Below, one piece after another: positions 1-10,950 of a stretch of DNA of 64,000 nucleotides; within the stretch, counting starts at the first letter, position 1; the number at the start of each line of letters is the position of its first letter. The DNA lies in NCBI GenBank assembly GCA_946811185.2, contig OX328106.1, forward strand, positions 4,586,746-4,650,745, in the 5' to 3' direction. The position numbers and the translations under genes are program-made. Under the pieces are notes generated by a model, which saw nothing but the letters and a program-made list of their open reading frames with translations, had not been told where the DNA came from and ran no database searches. This DNA is from Hippopus hippopus. Lineage: Eukaryota > Mollusca > Bivalvia > Cardiida > Cardiidae.

Positions 1-78
1 GTGGTACAAAAACTTTGAATACATGTTTCTCCTCTGTAAACTGTTTCTGCGCTTACTCTGTCTTGGTACACATTTCAT
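1..78 (-). CDS. EDRF1: EDRF1 exon, SKFLY segment, runs off the left edge
   Basis: At least 78 bases, 26 codons. The acceptor is TTTTTTCATTTCCAG just above 78. It reads MKCVPRQSKRRNSLQRRN then MYSKFLYH, matching the basic linker and S-KFLYY block of EDRF1. The exon has no donor inside the window, so the rest of the gene lies to the left. Confidence 0.8.
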   Translation of the reverse strand, partial: MKCVPRQSKRRNSLQRRNMYSKFLYH

Positions 79-3000
79 CTGGAAATGAAAAAAAATCTCC
101 ATTAACCATAATTACTTGCCCAGTTCTCTAAGCCTTAGAATTATTCAGACTTATCCTGGATGAAAGCATTTGCATAAAATAATGGGCGGTGCTACAGGAA
201 ATTGGGGTTTAATGCATCTCTATGATACATTATAACAAGCAAGTCATTTTATAATTAGTGACCCATGAAATCCATTATGTCTAAGTGCTGACTCAATCAT
301 GAGGTAGAAAGGTCCTTGGACATGCAGAAAATTTAACAATAGCAAAGAGTTACGACACAGGCAGATGCATTAAACCCTCTTTTCACAAAGCAAGGCTCAA
401 ATCAAATGTGGCCAAAGTGATGAAGTTACCTTTCTCCTAGAACATGGAGAAAAACACTGTTGGTAAAGGAGTAAATGCTGATAACCAGCATTTTTGCCAT
501 TTCCCACAATTTTTACAAAAGGCTTCTTACTCAGACTCATTAAAACATGAGAATGTTTTTGGTGCAAGTTTTCTATAAGAAGGTTATTTATAATTCTTAC
601 ATGGAAAGGATGAATCAGAAAGCCATCTTGTAAAAAAATTCTAATTCCAGTAACATCTGATCCCAAATATCTGACATTATTTCATGCTTTCCGGAAGGAT
701 ATCGAGAAAAAGCAGTGAAAATATTTTTCGATATTACACGGGTACAACCAGTGAAAATACCGATTTTCATGTTCTTGTTGCCTAGGTAAATTGCGTGTGC
801 CTCAACCAGATGGAAATATGACGTCATTTACCTTACATTTCTCGCGCTTGACGTAATATTGTAATGCGTTGCTATGCGGGAGGGGTACGCCACAGCGAAT
901 GACGGAAAAGAACTGTACTGGATTTTGATAAAGCTCCTCCCAGAAAGGGTTAAAAGCATGAAATAAATAGAATATTTGTTTTTTTCGATGAAAGATCGAA
1001 ATTTATTTCATCGAGTGAACACCATCGGTAATATTTTCACTCGTGGCTGTGCCACTCGTGAAAATATTACCGATGGTGTTCACTCGATGAAATAAATTTC
1101 GATCTTTCACCAAAAAAAACAAATATCCTGTGCCACTCGTGAAAATATTACTGATGGTGTTCACTCGATGAAATAAATTTCGATCTTTCATCGAAAAAAA
1201 CAAATATCCTCTATATCATCCAATCATACATATCTAAAATGAACCTGGTAACAAATACCTGACAACCATTTTGTCATTAATACCTGATAATCATGTTGTA
1301 ATAAATACCTGACAACCATGTTGTCAAAAAATACTTGACAACCATGTTGTCATTAATTACCTGACAATCATATTGTCACAAATAACAGACAACCATGTTG
1401 TCACAAATATCTGACAACCATGTTGTCACAAATACCTGTCAACCATGTTGTAATAAAATTCCTGACAACCACATTGTCACAAATACATGACAACCATTTG
1501 GTAACAAATGTGTGACAACCATCTGGTAACAAATATGCACCAACTATCTGATACAAATATGTGACAACCATCTTACAATGAATATGTGACAACCATCTGG
1601 TAACAAATATGAGATAACAACCTGGTAACAAGTATGCAACAACAATCTGATACAAATATGTGACAACCATCTGGTAACAAATATGAGACAACCATATGGT
1701 AACAAATATGCAACAACAATCTGATACAAATATGTGACAACCATCTGGTAACAAATATGTGACAACTAACTGGTGACAAATATGTAACAACCATCTGGTC
1801 ATAAAAACCTAACAGCAGTCTAGTTACCAATTTGCCAACCATCTTACCACAGATAACTAACAACTACCTCGCCACAAATATCTGACAACTATCTAGTTAC
1901 AAAATTAATGTCTGACAACCATTTGGTAACAAATATATGACAAACATCTGGTCACAAACATCTGAGAGCCATCTGGACAACCATGTCAGAAATACCTAAC
2001 AACCATCTTGTCACAAATATCTAACTTGTAACTAAACGGTTACAAATGTCTTACAACTATCATGTCACTAGTATCTTACCCTTGTGTGAAGATCCTGTTG
2101 TACATACTCATAGTAAAACTGTCTCAACCAAGCCCATTCTACCTGAAAAAAAAAAGATTTAACTTGTTTAGTTTAACTCTTTACCAGACTGCAAAATTTC
2201 AGACTGGTCAAAATTGAAAGCATTTGCAGACGAAAGAAAAACTGTTGCCAAAATAATGCAATTTCTCTTAGAAAGGGTAGAAAACATTGTTGGAAAAGGA
2301 GAAAATGCTGGTTACCCACATTTTCTCCTGTTCCCACAATGTTTTCCAAAGTCTTCTTAAGAGGTGTTTTTTATCACTTTCAACAATATTTCAGCCATAT
2401 GTTTGAAATGTTTTATGATTTTCATGTTTGACACTTTTCCACACAGTCCCAACATTTAACAACTCTGAGAAAGAGAGCTTTTGAAAACATTGTGGAGAAA
2501 TTACTGATAATCAGCATATTCTTCTTTTCTCACATTGATTTCTAACCTTCCCAAAACAAATTTCAATTTTGAGCCAAATTTATTTTGTTGTCTGCAAATG
2601 TTCTCAATTTGGACAGGTCTAAAAGTTTGTGGTTCGGTAAATTTCCATAACAGCAATAAATGCAACAAAAAATATTTCAGATCAAAAGCATATGGGAATA
2701 TTTCAGTTTATTATATACCTGAAAGTTTTCCAGAGAAAATACATGTGTCACACATGGATAAAATATCACACAGGACAAAAAAAATCTGTATCTACACACT
2801 GTGAAATACAGTTCCAAATATGGTATGATGACATCATGATGATGTTACTCACGAGCAGTATAGGTATGTATCCATTCGCAATTTGATTGGTCAAAATTTT
2901 ACCTTGTAATATTCATCCGCCATTCATGAAAATGAAGTTACTGGCTACTACACCATTATTTGTTTTGTTTTGCTTTCCATTTTTGGATAAACTATCAACA

Positions 3001-6000
3001 ATTGCAACTGTTGCAACTGTCAATTGCAACTGTCAACAACTGCAAAATTTTTTCGTTGAAAGGTGTAGGTATATAATAAAAGGAATATTATGCTGTAGTA
3101 ATTTTCCTGGGGGGCTGGACCTTCGGTCTCGTGCAATAGCAAATTTTCTCACGTGGCTCGAATCAAATACATGCACCAGGAAAGTCACTACAATATAATA
3201 TTCCGTATATACTCCCTCCAGAAACTCTTTCAATCCGCTTTCTTTGTAAATGTCACAGAACTATCTTCTTGTGTATGTGCACATTTCAAACTAAACTACA
3301 TGCTTATTTGTCTGTTAATTATTAAATATGACAAATAGAATCTCACATTCATGTTATTTTTATTAAACTTCTTGATTAAAACGTTTGAGTCATGCTCTGT
3401 AAAAAGGGGGCTTAATGCATCTGCGAAAAGTATCGACCCAGGTCAGCCTGTGAAGTTTGCACAGACTGACCTGGGCCGAAACTCTTCGCTATTGGTCAAT
3501 TTTCTGTATGTCCAAGGACCATTCTTCTTCATGATTCCATTAGTTATAAGGCAAAAAGAATTTTCTGGATCCATGATTATGTGATGACTTGCTAGGTATA
3601 ATGCATCACCGAGATGCATTAAGCTCCCTTTTGCCGGAGCATGGCTCATGTACATGTATGATGCTCGCCAAGGCTCGCTTCATATGATTTTAGGGAACTC
3701 TTTATATACATGATAGTACAAAAGTACTCATGTAAGATCGTCAATATAGAGCCGTCATAAAGCATATTCACCTGTTCAGTCCGCAGTAGATGTTTATGTA
3801 TATCGAATTCATCCAGAATAAGGGTTCGTCCAACTCGATGCACCATCATACTGATATGGGATTTCTCAAATGGAATCTTCAACAATTTCTTAATGTTCTG
3901 TGTAATAAAAATCAATCAATTATCATCATCAATCAATCAATCAATCAATCATTATCAATGAAATCAATAAACTTGAACCATCCACCAAAGGAGAAAATGC
4001 CAATAAACAGTACCTTCTCCTTTTCTTGCAATGTTTTCTGCCCTATCAAAGACAAATCCCAACGTTTGAGCCAAACTTATTAGTCATCTGAAAATGCTTT
4101 GAATTTTGAGCAAGTTAAAAAACTTAGTTTGTTAACCCATTACCACAAAATTTCCTGTTTTAACAACCTTGCAGAACTATTTTTTTAAACCAGTGTGGGA
4201 AAAGTAAAAAATGCTGGTAATGTGCATTTTCTCCTTTTCCCCACAATGTTTTCTACCATTTCAAAGGCAGAAATTTTCTTTTTGGTCACATTTGCTTTCA
4301 GTTTCGTGGAGTCCAAGTTTTTCCTTTGGTACAATAAAAGAGAACATACAGCATGGGAGTTCATTTTCATTAACTCTTTACAAGTAAAAAGGACAAAATT
4401 GCAGGCTCATCCACATTGAAAGCATTTGCAGACAACAATTTCAATATGGCTTAATCATAGTATTTGTATTTAAAAGGGAAGAGAAAATTGTGGGAAAAGG
4501 AGAAAATGCTGGTTACCAGCATTTCCTCCTTTTCTCACAATGTTTTAAAAAAGCTTTTCCTAGTTGAAACACCCGATTGTTTGGTAAAGCGTCAATATCT
4601 GCAAATACTTCACTCCAAGCCTAAGCATTAGAATAGCCAATCAATTGGATGGCTAGTCTTGAGAATTCAGGCTCAAAGGATAAAATCTTTATCAATCAAG
4701 TAATTATATACTGGCCGAGTAACAGGTGCAAGGACTGAGGTATGAGCCAAGATAGAGGACCGAGGGCTGACACCAAAGATCAAAGACCGGTAGCTTGGCA
4801 ACTATGAAATTACTTGATGAATGACAATTATATGATATAACAGCTGTGATTTGTTGTCCATTTTGGATTTGATTTTGACCAAGTCATATTGGCCTTGTTG
4901 TGTTTGTTATTCGCGAAGTTCTTCTTGTACTGGCCAAGTTTGTCATTGAAACAGACTGTTTTAGTCATATATATGCAATAACAAAGTTTGTTACATGTTA
5001 TTTTTTGTCTGCAAATACTTTGGATTTCAACAAGTCTAAATTTTTTTTCATCAGGTAAAGGGTTAAAAATATTTGGTAAAGAGTTGAAACAAGTGCCTCT
5101 CGACTTATGGTTGGAACTTACCAAAGCATGGGAGATTACATCCACTTCACCTGCTAAATCAGGAGAGTTGTGGGCCATATCTATGCTGTAGGGATAGAAA
5201 AATATAAATGAGCCATGCCCTGTGAAAAGGGGGCTTAATTCATCTGCAAAAAGTATCGTCCAAGATCAACAAGCACAGTCCACACAGTCTAACATAGGTT
5301 GAAAATCTTTGCTTATTGTGAACTTTCTGCATGTCCAAGGACTATTCTACCCTCAGATTCAGTTAATTGTTGGACTAAATGGATGTAATGGATCCATAAT
5401 TATGTGATGATTTGCTTGGTGTAATGCATCATGGAGATGCATTAAACCCCGTTTTGCCAAAGTCTCACTCAAATATTTTAACTCTTCACCAATCGACAAA
5501 TTTTTGGACTGGACCAAATTGAAAGCATTTGCAGACGACAAAATAAATGTGACTGAACAATTGAAATTTCATTTGGAAAGGGTAGAAAACATTGTGGTAA
5601 AAAGAGAAAATGCTGGTTACCAGCATTTTCTCCTTTTCCCACAATGTTTTCAAAAGCCTTCTTTCTCAGGGTCGTTAAAAGCCGGGATTGTGTGGTAAGG
5701 AGTTAAGCAGGGTTAGAAGTTCCTCTTTATCATTAAAATACTACCCACAACTTAAGTTGTTTTCACAGACAATGTAGAGGGAGATTAGACTTCCTTTAGC
5801 GGACAATATACCTTACATTTCTCATACCTTACTAATATTATAATGCATTCCTATGTGGGGGGAGGTATGCTATGAAAAATTACCGAAAACAAGTCCCAAC
5901 AAAAATGGGGTTAGAAGCAGGAAATAAATAAGATATTTTTTTTTTTTTTTCCTGAGACAGATCAAAATTTATTTCATCTTGTGAATGTCATCGGTAATAT

Positions 6001-6457
6001 TTTAACTCATGGCTGTACCATTTATGAGAATATTACCAATGATGTTCACTTGATGAAATAAATTTTGATCTTTCACCGAAAAAGACAAATATTCTCTATG
6101 TCAAGGACAGCAACACTGGCTGCCGTCTAAGAGTTAAAAATTTATGCATTTGGTGCTGAAAGAAATCAACACCAAACAAACAAACAATTGTTACCTTAAA
6201 AAGTGTGACAGACTGGCAGCACTTCTCCATGTCAAATTCTTCACATGTTGTTCCAGTTTAGAGGAACTTCTCAGCCAGTTCGATGGTGGAATGTTCAGAT
6301 TTGTATTGGTCTGTAGCCGTAGACGTGAAAAATCTGTGCAAAAATGGACTGTTCCATGTTTCACTTCTGCAGCTGACTTCACCTCAAAAGATCCTGTGCT
6401 TGAAGGGATGACTGCCTTCGTCATATCATTGGAAATTGACACAAGCTGCTTTCTTTT
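1..6457 (-). CDS. EDRF1: EDRF1-like gene, 5' part, five exons seen, cut by window edge
   Basis: Minus-strand gene read as five exons: 6457-6195, 5185-5122, 3897-3772, 2142-2080 and 78-1 (open at the edge). All four junctions have GT donors and AG acceptors and the phases fit, giving 198 codons without a stop. Diagnostic stretches resemble vertebrate EDRF1 as I remember it: NLNIPPSNWLR, GEVDVIS, NIKKLLKIP..KSHISM, HRVGRTLILDEFDI, then a W-x-WLRQFY segment and SKFLY. Vertebrate EDRF1 is a large TPR-containing protein reported to act in erythroid differentiation and globin expression; its role in an invertebrate is unknown. The start is uncertain: the first in-frame ATG in the first exon seen is at 6424-6422, but an upstream coding exon is possible. 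The gene is divergent from GPAM. Introns hold P1, S3 and G4 MITEs and a minisatellite. Confidence 0.82.
187..400. mobile_element. G4 MITE, diverged
   Basis: GGTTTAATGCATCTC ... CCTTGGACATGCAGAAAATT ... GCAGATGCATTAAACCC; the central hairpin is lost. Confidence 0.6.
396..548 (-). mobile_element. P1 MITE, diverged partial copy
   Basis: Recognisable GGAGTAAATGCTGATAACC core with damaged arms, next to a G4 element. Confidence 0.5.
683..1214. mobile_element. S3 palindromic MITE, copy 1
   Basis: Long inverted repeat built around ATCGAGTGAACACCATCGG and its complement, with flanks ATATTTGTTTTTTTCG and GAAAGCATGAAATAAA. The left part carries TGACGTCA at 819-826. The core hairpin is duplicated at the right. 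Confidence 0.8.
1240..2075. repeat. minisatellite of about 25 bp units in an EDRF1 intron
   Basis: About thirty imperfect units of the type TGACAACCATCTGGTAACAA plus a few bases. Long minus-strand frames over it are made by the repeat and are not genes. It lies between EDRF1 exons 2142-2080 and 78-1. Confidence 0.9.
2080..2142 (-). CDS. EDRF1: EDRF1 exon, WLRQFY segment
   Basis: 63 bases, 21 codons, phase 0. A pyrimidine tract ending TTTTTTCAG precedes it and GTAAGA follows. It reads VEWAWLRQFYYEYVQQDLH then TR, corresponding to the W-x-WL-x-x-FY block that follows the GRTLLLDE region in vertebrate EDRF1. It is too short for a typical ORF search and was found by following the expected order of segments. 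Confidence 0.82.
2173..2362 (-). mobile_element. P1 MITE, right end missing
   Basis: TTAACTCTTTACC left end, GAAAGCATTTGCAGACGA subterminal block, GCTGGTTACC core, ending after TTTTCC. Confidence 0.8.
2431..2644 (+). mobile_element. P1 MITE, diverged
   Basis: Left end decayed, core rearranged, right block TCTGCAAATGTTCTCAATTT and GGTAAAT end present. Confidence 0.65.
3387..3651. mobile_element. G4 MITE, full length
   Basis: TCATGCTCTGTAAAAAGGGG at the left and CCCTTTTGCCGGAGCATGGC at the right are inverted copies; central hairpin CCCAGGTCAGCCTG. Confidence 0.82.
3772..3897 (-). CDS. EDRF1: EDRF1 exon, NIKKLLKIP / GRTLILDEFDI segment
   Basis: 126 bases, 42 codons, phase 0 at both ends. Acceptor TTATTACACAG and donor GTGAAT. 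It reads NIKKLLKIPFEKSHISMMVH, then RVGRTLILDEFDIHKHLLR and TEQ. This is the most conserved EDRF1 stretch in the window and the main reason for the name. Confidence 0.9.
3911..3952. repeat. (CAAT)n microsatellite
   Basis: CAATCAATTATCATCATCAA followed by five CAAT units; abuts the acceptor of an EDRF1 exon. Confidence 0.8.
3975..4135 (+). mobile_element. P1 MITE, left half lost
   Basis: Keeps the GGAGAAAATG core and the right block; its last TTAA at 4132-4135 is the first TTAA of the next copy. Confidence 0.65.
4132..4334 (+). mobile_element. P1 MITE, right part deleted
   Basis: TTAACCCATTACCAC left end and palindrome present; internal deletion near the right end. Confidence 0.75.
4370..4594 (-). 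mobile_element. P1 MITE
   Basis: TTAACTCTTTAC to GGTAAAGCGTCAA with a well kept core. Confidence 0.85.
5122..5185 (-). CDS. EDRF1: EDRF1 exon, GEVDVIS segment
   Basis: 64 bases. Acceptor CCCTACAG precedes it and a strong GTAAGT donor follows. The first base completes a serine codon begun in the previous exon; the rest reads IDMAHNSPDLAGEVDVISHA then L. Vertebrate EDRF1 has the same GEVDVIS core directly before NIKKLLKIP, which is how the next exon begins here. Confidence 0.85.
5210..5475. mobile_element. G4 MITE
   Basis: GCCATGCCCTGTGAAAAGGG left end, hairpin diverged, CATTAAACCCCGTTTTGCC right end. Starts 25 bases beyond an EDRF1 exon. Confidence 0.75.
5478..5706 (-). mobile_element. P1 MITE, full length
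   Basis: 229 bases from TTAA to TTAA, complete palindrome with a T at its centre. Confidence 0.92.
5790..6101. mobile_element. S3 palindromic MITE, copy 2, diverged
   Basis: Same order of segments as the copy at 683-1214, with more substitutions and a poly-T run. Lies in the EDRF1 intron between 6195 and 5185. Confidence 0.7.
6195..6457 (-). CDS. EDRF1: EDRF1 exon, N-terminal
   Basis: 263 bases. Acceptor TTTGATGCAG lies just above 6457 and donor GTAACA just below 6195. It reads K-R-K-Q-L-V at the start, contains ATG at 6424-6422 (a likely start if the upstream exon is leader), then VKSAAEVKHGTVHF, TNTNLNIPPSNWLRSSSK and SHFL, ending in phase 2. The PPSNWLR segment matches the N-terminal region of EDRF1. 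The plus strand is open over the same interval but shows no family likeness. Confidence 0.75.
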
Positions 6458-6507
6458 CTGCATCAAAAGTATAACAATAATAGTTGTTAAAAGTGGGACA
6501 GCTTTCT

Positions 6508-6625
6508 TTACCCTTTACTAAACAATCCATTGTTTTAACAACCCTGAAGAAAAACTGTTTGACAACAATATGGGAGGTCAATAATACTGATTACCAGCAC
6601 TTTTCGCCCCTTTTAATGGTTTAAG
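6508..6625 (+). mobile_element. P1 MITE, partial
   Basis: CTAAACAATCC left block and remnants of the core. Confidence 0.5.
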
Positions 6626-6715
6626 ATGTATGCAAAAATTATATTCCTTTTTCAAGGAAAGGCGTTTAAGATGTGGTTTGTTATTAACATACTCTTAATC
6701 TGAAATCATAACCCT

Positions 6716-6939
6716 TAACCCTTTACCAAACAATCACATTTTTTGCAGATCCTGGTAAAAAAAGGCTTTTGAAAACATTGATGGAAAAGGAGAAATGCTG
6801 GCAAGCAGCATTTTCTCCTTTTCCTACAATGTTTTCTATCCTATCACAGACAAATCTTACCATTCAATCAATATTTGTCATCTGCAAGTGTTTTCAATTT
6901 GAACAAGTTTAAAATTTTGTCATACGGTAAATAATTTAA
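6716..6939 (+). mobile_element. P1 MITE, full length
   Basis: TTAACCCTTTACC left end to TTAA at 6936; the core is slightly altered. Confidence 0.88.
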
Positions 6940-7017
6940 GCATGGAAATCCAAAACACATTTTCAGTCTTGGATGAAACCCTGATGACATATTTTAAAGT
7001 GCAAAATAGGTTGTATT

Positions 7018-7130
7018 TGTCCTGAATGTCAGCAAAGCAAACAGCGTAGATCACAGATCAGACTTCACAGTTTTGCAGTCTGATTTTGATCAACACTGCA
7101 CGCATAAGCATCAAAAGCAGTGAAAGGAAT
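7018..7130. mobile_element. H2 hairpin MITE, partial
   Basis: GTAGATCACAGATCAGACT and inverted GCAGTCTGATTTTGATCAAC arms in the EDRF1-GPAM intergenic region. Confidence 0.6.
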
Positions 7131-7839
7131 TTAAAGTAGCTAACCAGTCAACCATAATTTTGGCAATATGCAGACTTGCAGTGGACACTATTTGTTCAAA
7201 ATAAAACCCGATATGTATGTGTCATGCAAAAACCATTTCTTGCGTATCGAAAAGAATAAAGAAAAATCAAACCTCTTCTTCCTTTCCTTCCATTCTTTAA
7301 TCATTTGCCGAAATGCAAAAATAATTTCAACATAAAATGTCGAGAAATTTCCAGCCTTGACAGGTAAATTGTGTAATTAGAGTTATTTCCCTTTAAAAAA
7401 TCGTGGGTGGGTAAAATTACCGGAATATTTCAAATTAGTATTAATAGCCCGATTATACCCCAATATCGTGTGTTTTTCCCATGTTTTTGAAATTACTGAT
7501 CATAATTTCATTCAGCTTCTTATATCAAACAGAAATTCTTGAAAATATGATGACAAGTGTCAACAGAATCATGAGGCTAGATCCCATAAATATTTGGTGC
7601 AAGCGCATGCATTCAAAGTAATGATAATAATACTTCTATAACTAACATAAATCTAGTTAATTTTTTTTTCAGACTGTATCTCTGAGTTTGAATGACTTCG
7701 TTTTGCGGTTGGATCGAACACATGTATACATTCCGGGGTTTGAATGGATGCATTCCGGTAATTTCAGATCAATTCCGGTAGTTAGGTGTGTTCTATACAA
7801 CCTCGGTCACGCATCAATCGATTAGTAGTCTGCTGTGCA

Positions 7840-7950
7840 CGAACTGGGCATGAAAAGAATCCAAGGAGCAGGCACATGCTGCCGTGACTTTTCTTGTCGA
7901 AATTGATAGTGTACTTTGCTTTCTCAAATTAACTCTCTGTCTATCAATAG
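7840..7950 (+). other. candidate 5' leader exon of GPAM
   Basis: A CpG-containing, repeat-free stretch ends at ATCAATAG followed by a strong donor GTAAGA at 7951. No long frame crosses it; one short frame starts ATGAAAAGAATCC near 7850 and stops after 18 codons. It could splice to the acceptor before 15283. This is inference from the donor and the position; the exon start is not known. Confidence 0.35.
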
Positions 7951-8139
7951 GTAAGAAAGAATGATTATTTACATTTTTTTTTTTTTTTTAAGTAGAAGCG
8001 CCGGTTTAGCATGCTATCAATCATGTCTGAGAATCGTGAACAAAAAGATAGACTTGTACTAGAGGTCATAACCCTGGAATGGAATAAGTAACTGATGTGA
8101 AACTTTTTGTATTAATGCATTTGCAAGTCACCCAATTTT

Positions 8140-8320
8140 TCACCAGATTAAAAAAAAAATGACAAGTCCAGATTCAAAGATTTGCAGACATCAAATAAAA
8201 TGATGGGATTTTTTGAAAAGGGTGGTTAAAACATTGTGGAAAAAGGAGAAAATTTTGGTCACCTGTATTTTCTTCCTTGTCTACAATATTTTATAAAGCC
8301 TTGTCTGGAAGAATTGAAAT
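8140..8320 (-). mobile_element. P1 MITE, diverged
   Basis: Reverse-orientation blocks in order (GACAAGTCC, GATTTGCAGAC, GGAGAAAA); core palindrome decayed. Confidence 0.6.
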
Positions 8321-8419
8321 TAGCTTTTGGAAGCAAAGTGGGCAAAGGGAAAACCAACAGTTACTCCTTTTTCCACATTGCTTTCAAAAGAACCGTTTAA
8401 TCTGGTTAAACTCCAGATT

Positions 8420-8590
8420 TAATAACCCTTAGACAATTACAATTTAAATGATGTTTTATGTCTTCGTAAGTTAGATTTAATACTATAGAAAAAGTAGAAA
8501 ATTCTCATTGCTAGCATTTCTCCTTTTTCTACAGTGTTTTCAAACACCTAGTTCCTAGGGTTATTGAAATTGGATTGTTTGGGATTAACT
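8420..8590 (-). mobile_element. P1 MITE, diverged partial
   Basis: Core GTAGAAAATTCTCATTGC and right end blocks only. Confidence 0.5.
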
Positions 8591-8626
8591 CTAACAGTAC
8601 CAAGTTAATGAAATGGAGATTTTTAA

Positions 8627-9082
8627 CTAACCTTTTACCAAATAATCCTGTGTTTTAAGGACCCAAGGGAAGAAGACTGTAGAAAACAATTTGAGAAAAG
8701 GACTTTAGAAAACAATGTGAGAAATGGAGAAAATGCTGGTAACCAGCATTTTCTCCTTTTCCCACAATGTTTCCTATCCTTTCAAATACAAATTCCATCA
8801 TTTGAGACACATTTAACCCTTTACTACACAACCCTGAGTTTTTACTACCCTGCAAGACAAGGCTTTGCAAACATTGTGGGCATTTTCTCCTTTTACCGCT
8901 ATGTTTTTCTACCCTATTAAAGACAGAAATCATCATTCCAACTACATGTAATTAGTCATCTGCAAATCCTTTCAATTTGGTTGAGTTGAAAGTTTCGTTT
9001 TTTAGGTAACAAGTTAATTTGTTGTCTGCAAAGGCGTTCAATTTGGAAAAGCGTAACATTTTGTTGTTGGGTAAAGAGTCAA
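8627..9082 (+). mobile_element. P1 MITE, outer copy interrupted by another P1
   Basis: Left part 8627-8816 and right part 9014-9082 make one element; the break is exactly at its internal CACATTTAATTTG site. Confidence 0.85.
8813..9017 (+). mobile_element. P1 MITE nested in the previous copy
   Basis: TTAACCCTTTACTACAC to GGTAACAAGTTAA, flanked by TTAA on both sides; the core is partly deleted. Confidence 0.85.
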
Positions 9083-9112
9083 CTAGTAAAAGCAGCTATC
9101 ATACTGCTGGTT

Positions 9113-9350
9113 TTACTCTTGACCGAACTACAAATTTTTTGACATGTCAAAATTGAGAGCAGTTTTAGATGACACAATAAATGTTACTAAAAAAAATTGA
9201 AAGATGGTATGTTTCTGGACTTGTAGAAAATATTACTGGAACAAGAGAAAATGCCAGTTCTATGCATTTTCTCCTTTTCCCACAACATTATTTTCGAAAA
9301 TCTCCTTCCTCGGGGTTGTTGAAACTTGCAATTGTGTGGAATAGGGTTAT
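9113..9350 (-). mobile_element. P1 MITE, diverged full length
   Basis: All blocks in order with an altered core (GAGAAAATGCCAGTTC). Confidence 0.75.
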
Positions 9351-9384
9351 GGTTGTTTGGGCTGGGGTATGATACACTGTAACA

Positions 9385-9450
9385 GACATTGTTGATCTTA
9401 GATCAGACTGCATATTCTATTTAGTCTGATCTTGATCTTTGCTGTCCTAA
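9385..9450. mobile_element. H2 hairpin MITE core
   Basis: GATCTTAGATCAGACTGCA and its inverted arm. Confidence 0.55.
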
Positions 9451-9774
9451 AAAGCAACTCCCGTCTGCAGGTCAAGCATGTGAAGGGTTTTGTCGTGACC
9501 CTTAATATTGATCTCAAATGTCGCATATTATGGCACATTGGGCAATATTTGTTCGAGATTTTTGCCAGATGTAAACTGTAAATAAGCTAATTACCGGTAT
9601 TCATTGTCTATTCAAGATTTTTATCCTTTCTGCAGTTGGATTCTCTGGCATCTTGAAGCTCTTGACCACATAGTTCTGTGTCTTAAAGGCCCAGTTGTAG
9701 CCAAAAGTAAACAAATTAATGTGTGGATTAAAACACATTTGAATTTTAATCATACCATTTTAATGTATGGACAT

Positions 9775-10009
9775 TAGGCCTAACAAAAAAATATCTGCGT
9801 TTAGGGTTTCGGTCAGAGATGCTGTAGGTGGGGTAGGTAGGGATTTTTTTTTTTCCCAGAAACTTTTTACCAGGACAATGTACCGAAATCACACCAGACA
9901 GATTTTTTTTTTCAATCGTAGCGTAAAAAGTTTAGGGTCGGCAGCATTTTCTAGGTAGGGTTGGGAAACCCTAAACACAGATAATTTTTTTTATCTATAA
10001 GCCTTATTA
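9775..10009 (+). mobile_element. GGCCTAACA MITE, copy 1
   Basis: TAGGCCTAACAAAAAAATAT left end and GATAATTTTTTTTATC...AAGCCTTA right end, with inner inverted TTTAGGGTTTC/GAAACCCTAAAC. Confidence 0.75.
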
Positions 10010-10278
10010 TGAAGATAACAGGCTGTTATTGTCTGATTAGTACAAGTGTTAGTGGCTTGCAGAAAAACTAATTTTTAGACTAGGCAAAAAGTTGCCAAGT
10101 TGCTCAATCTTTTGTTTGCTCTCGGCCTGGTTTTAAAATTAATCAGAATCTCCAACAAATTCTCCCTTTCTTCCCCCCTCCCTCCCCCCCAGCAGAACGC
10201 TAAAGACGAAAATGAGCGCTGGTAAAAGCATCTTCTTCTTCTCCTAAAAAGTTTTCAAAAAGCTTTCTTCTTTATCCA

Positions 10279-10519
10279 TTAACCATTTTCCACACAATCT
10301 GAAGTGTTTTTTTTTTTTTTCTACCTTGATGAAGAAAGCTTTCGAAAACATTGTGGGAAAAGGAGAAAATGCTGGTAACCAGCATTTTCTCCTTTTTCCC
10401 CCAGTGTTTTCTAAATTTTCAAAGACAGTTTCCTCTGTTTAAGACTTATTAAATTTGTCTTCTACAAATGCTATGACTTTGGACAAGTTCAAAATTCTTT
10501 CATTCAGTATAAAGAGTAA
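10279..10519 (+). mobile_element. P1 MITE, full length
   Basis: TTAACCATTTTCCACAC left end, intact palindrome, poly-T insertion near the left. Confidence 0.88.
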
Positions 10520-10950
10520 AGAAAATGGATTCATTGGCAAAGGGTTGATATGTAAAAGAACATGACACAAGATCAAAGTATAGACGAAGAAATTGAACTA
10601 AAATGAAAGTTAAAATCCTGAGGGAAAAGGAGCTGTGAATGACAGTCTGATGTCTGTACAACCTTTGAGGAAATACTGTAGAGTATCAATCATTATTTGT
10701 AATTTCATTGACATCTGGGATAGGTCTAATTTACAGTTTATCGATACCAGTAAGTAGTCAAGGCAATATGATGTAAAAATGATAATTTATTTGAAATGTT
10801 GAATTATTGAGGATTTAGATCAATTTGAAAAAAAAACAATATTGAATATACTGGATTTTATATTACACCAGGTTTGTAGTTCTAGTGATGTTTTATTTTT
10901 TTTTCGTGAATTTTGGGAATTGATGATTTTTTTTATTTGAAACCTGTTTT

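Larger units (their letters stand above)
6458..7839. promoter_or_regulatory. divergent intergenic region between EDRF1 and GPAM
   Basis: About 1.4 kb between the first EDRF1 exon seen and the candidate GPAM leader. It contains P1 copies near 6508-6625 and at 6716-6939 and an H2 hairpin near 7018-7130. From about 7140 to 7840 no repeat family recurs elsewhere in the window, and TTCCGG repeats about three times at 7730-7790. No TATA box stands out. A shared promoter is an inference from the gene orientation. Confidence 0.4.

Noticed and set aside
1401..1863. Overlapping minus-strand frames of 73-133 codons rich in HICYQMVVTYLY
   Set aside because: They are translations of the 25 bp minisatellite in several frames.
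6144..6521. Plus-strand frame of 125 codons
   Set aside because: It lies antisense to the EDRF1 exon at 6457-6195, which has splice sites and family similarity; the plus frame has neither.
7266..7380. Possible first EDRF1 exon reading VEIIFAFRQMIKEWKERKKR on the minus strand
   Set aside because: The only nearby donor is weak (GTTTGA) and its phase would put a stop early in the next exon.
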